From assembly GCF_007677875.1 (NCBI RefSeq), contig NZ_VEDO01000025.1:1-64000 (forward strand): 64,000 nucleotides of DNA. Reading direction: 5' to 3'. The position numbers and the translations under genes are program-made. Under the pieces are notes generated by a model, which saw only the letters and a program-made list of their open reading frames with translations, was not told the origin of the DNA and did not search any database. The stretch's first letter is position 1. Each line of letters begins with the position of its first letter. The stretch is from Variovorax boronicumulans (GTDB taxonomy: Bacteria > Pseudomonadota > Gammaproteobacteria > Burkholderiales > Burkholderiaceae_C). Shown piece by piece: positions 51,414 to 58,844 of the stretch.

Positions 51414-51956
51414 ATGCGTTTTTCCAGAATGAAAAAGTCCGCCGCGGCGGCATTGCTGGCGGCATGCGCCGCCATGGCGCAGGCTGGTGTGGTCACGAGC
51501 ACCTTGGCCGATTTCAGCACCGGTGACAGTGTCTGGAGTTCCTGGCCTTTGGCTCTGAATGTGGGCCAATTCAATTTCTCGTCCCCGGGCAATATCGTGT
51601 CGGCCACGCTGAGCGGCACATTCGGCAATGGGTTCTCCAGCACGACCACCGAGGTCTTCGTCTACGGCGACGGCGTAGAGGTGGCCTACTGTTCGCTGTG
51701 GGACGACTGCGCGACCAACAGCGAGGTCAGCCCGCCCACGGCCTTCAGCTATACCTTCACGGGCGCCGAGCTGGCCTTGCTGCAGGACGGTGCGCTGAAC
51801 CTGTCGATCAGCAAGGAGTACGACGGCTACGTGAACCTGGGCAGCCTGACGCTGACCCTGGTCAACGACGTGCCCGAGCCCGCGAGCGCCGCTCTGCTGC
51901 TGGCCGGTCTGGCCGGCCTGGGCTGGTCGCGCCGCGTCCGCCGCCCCCAGGCCTGA
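51414..51956 (+). CDS. PEP-CTERM sorting-domain protein 1
   Basis: A 180-residue exported protein with a signal peptide (cleavage near AMAQA) and a C-terminal sorting signal VPEPASAALLLAGLAGLGWS followed by RRVRR: PEP motif, hydrophobic helix and basic tail. The body is a Ser/Thr-rich beta domain with one Cys pair (YCSLWDDCAT). PEP-CTERM proteins are processed by an exosortase and linked to the cell surface or exopolysaccharide; no exosortase gene is present in the window. It is followed by two strong hairpins. Confidence 0.9.
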   Translation: MRFSRMKKSAAAALLAACAAMAQAGVVTSTLADFSTGDSVWSSWPLALNVGQFNFSSPGNIVSATLSGTFGNGFSSTTTEVFVYGDGVEVAYCSLWDDCATNSEVSPPTAFSYTFTGAELALLQDGALNLSISKEYDGYVNLGSLTLTLVNDVPEPASAALLLAGLAGLGWSRRVRRPQA

Positions 51957-51960
51957 AGCA

Positions 51961-51985
51961 CAAGGCCCGGCGATGCCGGGCCTTG
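51961..51985 (+). terminator. Terminator hairpin after PEP-CTERM gene 1
   Basis: CAAGGCCCGGC and GCCGGGCCTTG form a perfect 11-bp stem with loop GAT, 4 bp after the stop codon. The T-run is weak, as is common in GC-rich genomes. Confidence 0.75.
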
Positions 51986-51992
51986 CTCTCGC

Positions 51993-52026
51993 AACGGCCC
52001 CCGCGCCCGCAGGCACGGGGGCCGTT
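51993..52026. terminator. Second, probably bidirectional terminator between convergent PEP-CTERM genes
   Basis: AACGGCCCCCG and CGGGGGCCGTT form an 11-bp perfect stem around a 12-nt loop, ending 6 bp before the stop of the convergent gene. It can serve both strands. Confidence 0.72.
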
Positions 52027-52032
52027 TGCATG

Positions 52033-52800
52033 TCAGCCGCGGCGGCGGCGCAGGCCGAGCAGCGCCGCCAAGCCAGCGCCGAACAGTGCCAGGCTGGCGG
52101 GTTCGGGCACCTCGGCCGCGCCCTGGGCGCTGACCTCGGCGCTGGCCGTGCCGGTCAGGTCGTAGTAGCCAAGCTGGCCGGCCGCCAGCGTGACGTCGAA
52201 GACCCAGGTGCCGCTGGCCACGGCCAGGCCGCTCATGGCGTCGAACGAGAACAGCTCCTCGTTCAGCGAGGTGCCGGTGCTGCCGTCGTAGGCCCCGGCC
52301 ATCAGCGCCATCAGCGCATGGCCGTAGTCGGCCAGCGGATCGGACGCATCGCCCTGCACTTCGATGCGCCAGCCGATCGTGAAGGTGACGGTGCCGTCCT
52401 CGGTCAGGCTGAACACGCCGGCCTGGTTGGCGTAGGCGCGGCTGGTGTGTGCGGGCACGTCGATGGGCAGCAGGTTCGTGCGGGTGGCCTGGGCGTTGCC
52501 TTGCAGGGTCTGGCCCGCCGTGGCCGCCGAGGCGCCGGCGTAGGGGCTGGAGGCCGCCAGGGCCTGGCTGGCCCAGCTGCTCCAGTCGTTGGAAGCGCTG
52601 TCGTAGCCCAGCGTGCCGCCGCCCGAGGCGGCTTCGGTGTCCAGGCGCTGGTACTGGTCGGCGGTGGACCAGTTCAGCGCGCCGCTGGAGACGCTGTAGC
52701 TGAAGCTGGTGGTGTCGAAGCGGGCGACGGCGGCCTGGCTGGCGGCCGCGCCGAGCGTGAGGGCCAGGGCCAGGCCGAGCGAGGGGATGCGGTGGTTCAA
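52033..52800 (-). CDS. PEP-CTERM sorting-domain protein 2 (TTG start)
   Basis: The 255-residue product has a signal peptide (LGLALALTLGAAASQA), a Ser/Gly-rich beta body and the C-terminal sorting signal EVPEPASLALFGAGLAALLG plus RRRR. The start is a TTG at 52800, preceded 7 nt upstream by GGAG; an ATG just upstream in another frame runs into a stop immediately. It follows the PQQ dehydrogenase by 65 bp with a hairpin between them, so it is probably a second, attenuated gene of that operon. Confidence 0.87.
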   Translation of the reverse strand: MNHRIPSLGLALALTLGAAASQAAVARFDTTSFSYSVSSGALNWSTADQYQRLDTEAASGGGTLGYDSASNDWSSWASQALAASSPYAGASAATAGQTLQGNAQATRTNLLPIDVPAHTSRAYANQAGVFSLTEDGTVTFTIGWRIEVQGDASDPLADYGHALMALMAGAYDGSTGTSLNEELFSFDAMSGLAVASGTWVFDVTLAAGQLGYYDLTGTASAEVSAQGAAEVPEPASLALFGAGLAALLGLRRRRG

Positions 52801-52828
52801 GTCATGTCTCCGGTGGGATCGGGAAGAA

Positions 52829-52855
52829 GGCCCCCCGCCCTTCGGCGGCGGGGCC
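52829..52855 (-). terminator. Attenuator hairpin between PQQ dehydrogenase and PEP-CTERM gene 2
   Basis: A stem of about 11 bp with one bulged base (GGCCCCCCGCC with GGCGGCGGGGCC on the plus strand) surrounds the loop CTTC. It lies between the dehydrogenase stop and the next gene, and likely reduces read-through or protects the upstream mRNA. Confidence 0.6.
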
Positions 52856-52865
52856 GTGGGAGCTG

Positions 52866-54911
52866 TCAGTACACGACGACCTTGCCGGTCGAGCGCGGGT
52901 CGGTGCAGTCGTTGTAGAAGTACTCGCCGCGTTCGCTGAACGTGTACTGGAAGGCCTGGCCCGGTGCCAGCGGGCCGGCATCGAACAGGCCTTCGAAGAA
53001 CTGCGTGGCGCAGTGCTGCTTGGTGTTGGTGGCCGGGTTCAGGAAGGTCACGGTGGTGCCGACGGGCACGCGCAGGTGCTGCGGCGCCATCGCGTTCACG
53101 CCGCCGGCCTCGGCCGCGCCCACCTGGCCGCCACTCCATTGCCGGGCCAGCGTCACAGTGTTGTTGACGGCGCTGCCCTCGACCGCCGCGGCGCTGATCG
53201 GACGGCGGATGACGGGCTTGGTCGGCTCGGCCGCCTGCGGCACGGTGCCGCCGATCTTGAAGGCCCACAGGTGGTCGCCGCGCTGGGCCGAGTCACCGTA
53301 GGGAATGCCGGTGCCGCCGGCGTAGATGGCCATGTACTGCTCGCCGTTGACCTCGTAGGTGATCGGGCTGGCGCTGATGGCCGCGCCGGTCTGGAAACGC
53401 CACAGCTCGCGGCCGTTCAGCGCGTCCATGCCCAGAAGGTTGCCATCGGGCTGCCCGATGAACAGCAGGTCCGAGGCCGTGGTCAGGATGCCGTTGCCGT
53501 GGGCCAGCGAGTACGGCATGTCCTTCTTCCAGCGGATCTTGTTGGTGGCTGGATCGATGGCCACGATGCCGCCCGTCATCTCGGTGCCCAGCGGGCGCAG
53601 GCCGTTGCTGGCTTCGGTCAGCGAGTGGGCCGAGCTCACGTAGCCGAAGCCGGTGTAGACCAGCTTGGTGCTGTGGCTGAAGGACACATGGCTCCAGTCG
53701 CCGCCGCCGCCCTGGCCGGGGATGGACAGCACGGGCTCGTCCCAGTGCGCCGAGTACAGGCAGCCGCGCTTGAAGTTGGGCACGGCGCGGGCCGGGCCGC
53801 TGTCGGTCACGCACAGCGGCATCCAGGCGTCGCCGCGCGGATAGGGCTGGGTCGGCCAGGTGTTCTGGCGCGCGTCCTGCGGCACCGGCTTCTCGTCGAT
53901 GCCGACCAGCGGCGTGCCGTCCGTGCGGTCCAGGATGTACCACATGGCCGTCTTGCTGCCGTAGATCACGGCCTTGCGCGGCTTGCCCTTGACGGTCACG
54001 TCCGCCAGCACGGGCGCATTGACGTTGTCCATGTCCCAGATGTCGTGGTGCACGGACTGGAAATGCCACTTGTAGGCGCCGGTCTTGGCGTCGGTGGCGA
54101 CGATGGAGTTGGCGAACAGGTTCTGGCCCGGGCGCTGCGAGCCGTCCTGCGAGGAACCGCCGCGCGCGTTGCCGAAGGTCCAGTAGACGAGGTTCAGCTC
54201 CGGGTCCACGGCAGGGTGGATCCAGGGCGTGGCGCCGCTCTGCGGGCCGCCGCCCCAGGTGTCGTAGCCGAACTCGCCGGGGCCGGGGATGCCGAAGAAG
54301 TACCACTTGAGCTCGCCGGTGCCGGCGTCCACGGCCAGCGCGGCGCCGCGCGTGCCGTCGTTGGTGCCCAGGTAGAGCATGCCGTCGTGGTAGACCACGC
54401 CGACCTTGGCCACGTTGCCATAGCCGTTGATCTGCTTTTCCCAGACGACCTGGCCGGTGTCCTTGTTCAGCGCCACCACAGTGTTGCCGGTGGCGATGGT
54501 GAACACCATGCCCTGGCCCACGGCCGGGCCGCGCCGCGTGATCGTGCCCTTGCCGGGGTAAACCCACTTGGTCTGGCCCGTCACGCCGTCGACCGCATGC
54601 AGCCGCCCCAGCGCCGACTCGATGTAGATCACGCCGTCCTTGACGATGGTCGTGCTCTGGTTGGTGCCGGTGGTGATGCCGCCCTCGATCTCGTTGAGCC
54701 AGATGGCGCCGAGCTGCCGGACGTTGGCCTTGTTGATCTGGCGCAGTGCCGAGTAGTTCTGGTTGCCCAGGTTGCCGCCGACCTTCTCCACGTCGCGCGT
54801 GGTGGCGGTACAGCAGCCCGGGGACTGGGATGCGGGCTGGGCCAGCGCCGGCGGCGCGGCCGCCAGGACGCCCAGCGTCAGGATCAGGGAAGGAAAGGGC
54901 GCAAGGCGCAT
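52866..54911 (-). CDS. PQQ-dependent dehydrogenase with C-terminal cupredoxin-like domain
   Basis: A 681-residue periplasmic quinoprotein. A signal peptide (cleavage near ALAQ) is followed by an eight-blade propeller with repeated W-motifs (GAALAVDAGTGELKWYFFGI, GGIVAIDPATNKIRWKKD) and the hallmark HHDIWDMDNVNAP near residue 285 holding the catalytic Asp. HHDxWDMD is typical of glucose and quinate dehydrogenases. After about residue 570 a cupredoxin-like domain begins (LRVPVGTTVTFLNPATNTKQ ... LAPGQAFQYTFSERGEYFYN). It keeps one His and one Cys of the usual copper ligands but lacks the final His and Met. Substrate is probably a polyol, sugar or quinate. IclR-type operators lie about 92-123 bp upstream. 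Confidence 0.88.
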   Translation of the reverse strand: MRLAPFPSLILTLGVLAAAPPALAQPASQSPGCCTATTRDVEKVGGNLGNQNYSALRQINKANVRQLGAIWLNEIEGGITTGTNQSTTIVKDGVIYIESALGRLHAVDGVTGQTKWVYPGKGTITRRGPAVGQGMVFTIATGNTVVALNKDTGQVVWEKQINGYGNVAKVGVVYHDGMLYLGTNDGTRGAALAVDAGTGELKWYFFGIPGPGEFGYDTWGGGPQSGATPWIHPAVDPELNLVYWTFGNARGGSSQDGSQRPGQNLFANSIVATDAKTGAYKWHFQSVHHDIWDMDNVNAPVLADVTVKGKPRKAVIYGSKTAMWYILDRTDGTPLVGIDEKPVPQDARQNTWPTQPYPRGDAWMPLCVTDSGPARAVPNFKRGCLYSAHWDEPVLSIPGQGGGGDWSHVSFSHSTKLVYTGFGYVSSAHSLTEASNGLRPLGTEMTGGIVAIDPATNKIRWKKDMPYSLAHGNGILTTASDLLFIGQPDGNLLGMDALNGRELWRFQTGAAISASPITYEVNGEQYMAIYAGGTGIPYGDSAQRGDHLWAFKIGGTVPQAAEPTKPVIRRPISAAAVEGSAVNNTVTLARQWSGGQVGAAEAGGVNAMAPQHLRVPVGTTVTFLNPATNTKQHCATQFFEGLFDAGPLAPGQAFQYTFSERGEYFYNDCTDPRSTGKVVVY

Positions 54912-55002
54912 GCAGGGTCTCCGTTCGTTGTGAAAATGGCTGATGGCACGGCGCCACTGCCGTGCCCCGGGTTCGCCCCCATGGACGGCCCACCCGACTT
55001 GT

Positions 55003-55034
55003 CAGAAACTGTTTCCATATGGAATACGTTTCCA
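55003..55034. promoter_or_regulatory. IclR-type operators (PQQ dehydrogenase/iclR promoter region)
   Basis: TGGAA-TACGT-TTCCA (55020-55034) is a perfect site. A degenerate site CAGAA-ACTGT-TTCCA (55003-55017) lies 17 bp away, the same arrangement as the pair at 37286-37318. The overlap also creates the palindrome TTCCATATGGAA (55013-55024). The sites sit between the divergent PQQ dehydrogenase and the second IclR gene. Confidence 0.75.
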
Positions 55035-55156
55035 TTATTGAGGGTGGCCGGGCTTTGGCACCCTGGGGTAAACCTGTACGCAGTTCGGCCGAACCCAGCG
55101 TGGGCAGAGCTGTCCACGCGGCGGCGCCGCATCGGCTTCGGGTGACAATCCCGGCC

Positions 55157-55960
55157 ATGAGCAGCCCCCTGGAACGTTCCCTGTCCGTCCTCGAATACCT
55201 GGCCGCGCGCCCCGAAGGCAAGGCCTTGTCGGCCGTCGCGGCGGACCTGGAACTGCCGCTGTCGGCCTGCCACCGGGTGCTGACCGAACTGGTGCGCTGC
55301 GGCTATGTGCGGCAGATGCGCGACCATGGCGATTACGCCCTGACCACGAAGCTGGCCGCGCTGGGCCTGTCCTATCTGGGCGGCTCGGGCATCGTGGACA
55401 TCGCCCAGCCGATCATCGACCGGCTGGCCGACGTGTCGGGCGAACTGGTCCGCCTGGCCATCGTGGATGGCGACCGGCTGACCTTCGTGGCCAAGGCCCA
55501 GGGCGCCCGCTTCGGCCTGCGCTACGACCCGGACATGGGGATCGACCTGCGGCTGTCGTGCAGCGCCGGGGGGCACGCCTGGCTCATGACGCTGTCCGAG
55601 GAGCGCGCGCTGGAGCTCGTCGTCAAGCAGGGCTTCGGCGAGCCCGCCGCCTACGGCCCGCGCGCGCCCACCACCTGGAAGGCGCTGGAGCAGATGCTGC
55701 AGGAAGACCGCGCGCGCGGCTTTTCACTGATCGAGGAGGTCTACGCCCCTGGCATGAACGCCATGGCGGCGCCGGTGCGGCGGCGCGGGGAGGACACCAT
55801 CGGCGTGATCACGATCGCCGGCCCGGCGATCCGGCTGACCGCGCCGCGCATGCTGGAACTGGGCGCCGCGTTGAACCAGGCGGCTGGCGAACTGGCCATG
55901 GCCAGCACGGCCTCGCCGATCTTCGTGCGCCAGGCCGCCGCACGCCAGGCCGCCGGCTAG
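55157..55960 (+). CDS. IclR family transcriptional regulator (paralogue 2)
   Basis: The 267-residue product has a winged helix (LERSLSVLEYLAARP, LSACHRVLTELVRCGYVRQM) and an IclR effector domain (LVRLAIVDGDRLTFVAKAQG, YAPGMNAMAAPVRRRGED). It matches the regulator at 37353-38147 almost position by position in the HTH and effector pocket, with differences mainly near the C-terminus. It is divergent from the PQQ dehydrogenase, with shared operators between them. ATG at 55157 is chosen by alignment with the paralogue. Its stop overlaps the convergent cyclase stop by 4 bp. Confidence 0.93.
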   Translation: MSSPLERSLSVLEYLAARPEGKALSAVAADLELPLSACHRVLTELVRCGYVRQMRDHGDYALTTKLAALGLSYLGGSGIVDIAQPIIDRLADVSGELVRLAIVDGDRLTFVAKAQGARFGLRYDPDMGIDLRLSCSAGGHAWLMTLSEERALELVVKQGFGEPAAYGPRAPTTWKALEQMLQEDRARGFSLIEEVYAPGMNAMAAPVRRRGEDTIGVITIAGPAIRLTAPRMLELGAALNQAAGELAMASTASPIFVRQAAARQAAG

Positions 55961-57057
55961 GGTCGGCCGAGTTCGACGATGCCGTCGACGAACTCCTTGA
56001 TGGACTGCTGGGCCTTGGCTTCGATGGCCGTAAACTCCACCGGGTAGCCGAACTGCCCGTCGGGCAGCGGCACCACGCGCAGCACCTTGGCGTAGATCTC
56101 GGTCAGCTCGCGGCCCATCATCGACAGCGAGAGTGCGAAGCAGATGTCGTCGAAGGCCTGCAGCGCCACGGCGCTGCGCACGAACATGCCGCCGTAGCTG
56201 AGGTCGGTGATCCGGCCATCGAGCTTGCGCGGGCTGACGGCCTTGCCCTTGAGCCGGCGGAACACCAGCGGCATGTCGACCTCCACGCGCGGGCTGTTGC
56301 GGATCTCGCGCTTGGGCGCCACCAGCCGGTGCGGGCGCTGCGTGGCCTGCAGCTCGTACATGCGCACGGTCTCGCGCTTGCCCTTGACGCTGACCTCGTT
56401 CACATCGCCGGTCTCGATGAAACCCTGCGCCTGTTGCCAGGTGGCCTCGGACAGCAGGATCTGCCCGCGCAGGCTGTGCGCTTCGATGCGCGAGGCCAGA
56501 TTCACCTGGTCGCCGATCACGGTGTATTCGCTGTGCAGGCGCGAGCCCAGCTGCCCGGCCACGACCTCGCCGGTGTTGATGCCGATGCCCATGAACCAGG
56601 GCGCCATGCCGTGCTGGCGGTTGTCGGCGTTGATCTCGTCCATCGCGATCTGCATCTCGATGGCGCAGGCAATCGCCGCGACGATGTCGTCCTGCAGCGC
56701 CTCGGGCGCGCCGAACAGCACCATGATCGCGTCGCCCATGAACTTGTCGATGGCGCCGCCCCAGCGCAGGATGATCTCGGTCATGCGCGCGAGGTAGCGG
56801 TTCAGCGCCTCGACCATGGCCAGCGCGGAATGCTGCTCCGCCAGCGCTGTGAAGCCCCGCAGGTCCGACAGCAGAATGGTCACGCGGCGCAGATCGGTCG
56901 CCGTGTCGGCATGCTCCACGCTGTCGATGACGTCGGCGATGCGGGCGCGGGCATCGCTCTGCTGCAATGCACCTGTCTCGGCCAGTGCCAGCAGGCGCTC
57001 GGTCAGCTGCTGGCGGTGGATCTGTTTCATGCTGGAGGAGGTTGGCGGTGTCGCCAA
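55957..57057 (-). CDS. Class III adenylate/guanylate cyclase with C-terminal PilZ domain
   Basis: A 366-residue cytoplasmic protein. The class III cyclase domain has both metal Asp residues (LLSDLRGFTALAEQ near residue 66; DKFMGDAIMVLFG near residue 105) and the transition-state region YTVIGDQVNLASRIEA. The C-terminal 110 residues form a PilZ-like domain (RNSPRVEVDMPLVFRRL, then RITDLSYGGMFVRS). RNSPR is one residue short of the canonical RxxxR spacing but DLSYGG fits DxSxxG. The protein could couple c-di-GMP binding to cAMP synthesis. Start at 57057 or 57030; neither has a good ribosome-binding site. Confidence 0.87.
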   Translation of the reverse strand: MATPPTSSSMKQIHRQQLTERLLALAETGALQQSDARARIADVIDSVEHADTATDLRRVTILLSDLRGFTALAEQHSALAMVEALNRYLARMTEIILRWGGAIDKFMGDAIMVLFGAPEALQDDIVAAIACAIEMQIAMDEINADNRQHGMAPWFMGIGINTGEVVAGQLGSRLHSEYTVIGDQVNLASRIEAHSLRGQILLSEATWQQAQGFIETGDVNEVSVKGKRETVRMYELQATQRPHRLVAPKREIRNSPRVEVDMPLVFRRLKGKAVSPRKLDGRITDLSYGGMFVRSAVALQAFDDICFALSLSMMGRELTEIYAKVLRVVPLPDGQFGYPVEFTAIEAKAQQSIKEFVDGIVELGRP

Positions 57058-57124
57058 AGTGGCGACGGGCGAGTGTAGGCTCGCTAAGCTGCAGCGCTTT
57101 CCTCTCTACCGAGCGAGACATTCC

Positions 57125-57895
57125 ATGCAGACACAAGACCTGTTCTCCCTGGCCGGCCGCACGGCCCTCGTCACCGGCGGCTCGCGCGGCATCGGCCGCA
57201 TGATCGCCGAGGGTTTCCTGGCCCAGGGCGCGCGCGTGTACATCTCCGCCCGCAAGGGCGAGGCCTGCACCCGGGCCGCCCACGAGATGTCCGCGCTCGG
57301 CCACTGCATCGCGCTGCCGGCCGATGTCTCCAGCGTGGCCGGCGCCCGCGCGCTGGCCGATGCCTTCGTCGCGCTGGAGCCGCGGCTGGACATCCTGGTC
57401 AACAACGCCGGCGCGGCCTGGGGCGAGCCCTTCGACGACTTTCCGGAATCGGGTTGGGACAAGGTGCTCAACCTGAACCTCAAGGCACCTTTCTTCCTGA
57501 CCCAGGCGCTGGCCGCGCCGCTGCGGCTGGCGGCCCAGAGCCGGCCGGCCAAGGTCATCAACATCGCGTCCATCGACGGCCAGGGTGTGAACCCGCTAGA
57601 GACCTACTCCTACGCCGCGAGCAAGGCCGGCCTGATCCACCTGACCCGTCGCATGGCCTTGCGGCTGATCGAGGACAACATCGTGGTCAGCGCCATCGCA
57701 CCCGGCGCCTTCGCGTCGGACATGAACCGCGCCGCGCGCGACCAAGGCGAGGAAACGGCCCGGCGCATCCCGGCCAGGCGCATCGGTCAGCCCGAGGACA
57801 TGGCGGCGGCCGCCATCTACCTGGCCTCGCGCGCGGGCGACTATGTGGTCGGCGCCACACTCACTGTGGATGGCGGCGTGCTGCTCTCGCGCTGA
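57125..57895 (+). CDS. Short-chain dehydrogenase/reductase
   Basis: The 256-residue product is a classical SDR: TGGSRGIGRM at residues 17-26, NNAG near residue 93, the catalytic Ser in NIASIDGQG, and YSYAASKAG holding the Tyr and Lys. It resembles gluconate-5-dehydrogenase/3-oxoacyl-reductase-type SDRs. It is the first gene of a likely operon with the HPPD-like and 3-dehydroshikimate-dehydratase-like genes, so it may oxidise or reduce a cyclic hydroxy acid in that pathway. Substrate not predictable from sequence alone. Confidence 0.9.
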   Translation: MQTQDLFSLAGRTALVTGGSRGIGRMIAEGFLAQGARVYISARKGEACTRAAHEMSALGHCIALPADVSSVAGARALADAFVALEPRLDILVNNAGAAWGEPFDDFPESGWDKVLNLNLKAPFFLTQALAAPLRLAAQSRPAKVINIASIDGQGVNPLETYSYAASKAGLIHLTRRMALRLIEDNIVVSAIAPGAFASDMNRAARDQGEETARRIPARRIGQPEDMAAAAIYLASRAGDYVVGATLTVDGGVLLSR

Positions 57896-57930
57896 GCAGA
57901 ATTCGGGGCGCTCTGGCGCAGAATGCGCGC

Positions 57931-58839
57931 ATGAGTGATCTGCTGCTGAATACCCCCGACCCGCGCGAGCCTCTGCAGGCTTCGTTCAGCGACGCCGCCA
58001 ACCCGCTGGGCCTGGACGGCATCGAGTTCATCGAGTACGCGACCTCCAAGCCCCAGGCCCTGGGCCAGGTGCTGGAGATGATGGGCTTTCGCCCCATCGC
58101 GCGGCACCGTTCGCGCGAGATCCTGCTGTACCGCCAGGGGGGCCTCAACATCGTGGTCAATGCCCATGCCGCCGATGTGCCCGGCGCCAGCCAGGAGGTG
58201 CCGACGATCTCGGCCATCGCGCTGCGCGCGCGCGATGCGCGGGCCGCGTACCGCTACGTGCTGGAGCGCGGCGCCTGGGCCGTGCCAGGCCACGCGGAAG
58301 TGATGGAGCTGAACATCCCGGCCATCCACGGCGCGGGCGGCAGCCGCATCTACTTCGTCGACCGCTACAAGGAGTTCTCGATCTACGACGTGGACTTCGT
58401 GCCCATCCCCTCGGTGGACCAGCGCCCGGCCGCGACGGCCGGCATCCACTTCTTCGGCGTGGTGCAGTACATCGGCCCGGGCCGCAGCAACGACTGGATC
58501 GAGTTCTACCGCGAGCTGTTCGGCACCGAGCTGATCCCCGACGACCTGCGCTTCGGCATCATGCCCAAGGGCACGTTGCTGCGCACGCCGGCGCTCGACG
58601 CCACGCAGCGCTTCATGCTGCAGCTGGTCGAGCCCGAGCCCCACGTGCTGGACACCACCGAGCGGCTGCAGCGCATCGGCCTGGGCGTGCCCGACGTGCT
58701 GGCCGCCGTGCAGGCGCTGCGCGCACTCGGCGTGGAATTCGTCGAGACCGCCGCCGCCCACACCGAACGGCGTGGCGCCATCACCAAGACCTACCTGGGC
58801 TCGGTGGTGTTCGAGCTCGTGCACAGCGCGCAGGAGTGA
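57931..58839 (+). CDS. HPPD-like (VOC) protein with incomplete metal site
   Basis: A 302-residue protein with two VOC modules like 4-hydroxyphenylpyruvate dioxygenase: N-terminal GLDGIEFIEYATSKPQAL and C-terminal GIHFFGVVQYIGPGRSNDW. Of the three iron ligands of HPPD, His (H173) and Glu (E295, VVFELVHS) are present, but the middle His is replaced by Arg (R248 in LQRIGLGV where HPPD has QHIAL). HPPD activity is therefore unlikely. Bacterial QuiC-type 3-dehydroshikimate dehydratases carry such a domain fused behind a TIM barrel; here that barrel is the very next gene. It probably works with it. Stop and next start nearly overlap. Confidence 0.8.
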   Translation: MSDLLLNTPDPREPLQASFSDAANPLGLDGIEFIEYATSKPQALGQVLEMMGFRPIARHRSREILLYRQGGLNIVVNAHAADVPGASQEVPTISAIALRARDARAAYRYVLERGAWAVPGHAEVMELNIPAIHGAGGSRIYFVDRYKEFSIYDVDFVPIPSVDQRPAATAGIHFFGVVQYIGPGRSNDWIEFYRELFGTELIPDDLRFGIMPKGTLLRTPALDATQRFMLQLVEPEPHVLDTTERLQRIGLGVPDVLAAVQALRALGVEFVETAAAHTERRGAITKTYLGSVVFELVHSAQE

Positions 58840-58844
58840 GCACC

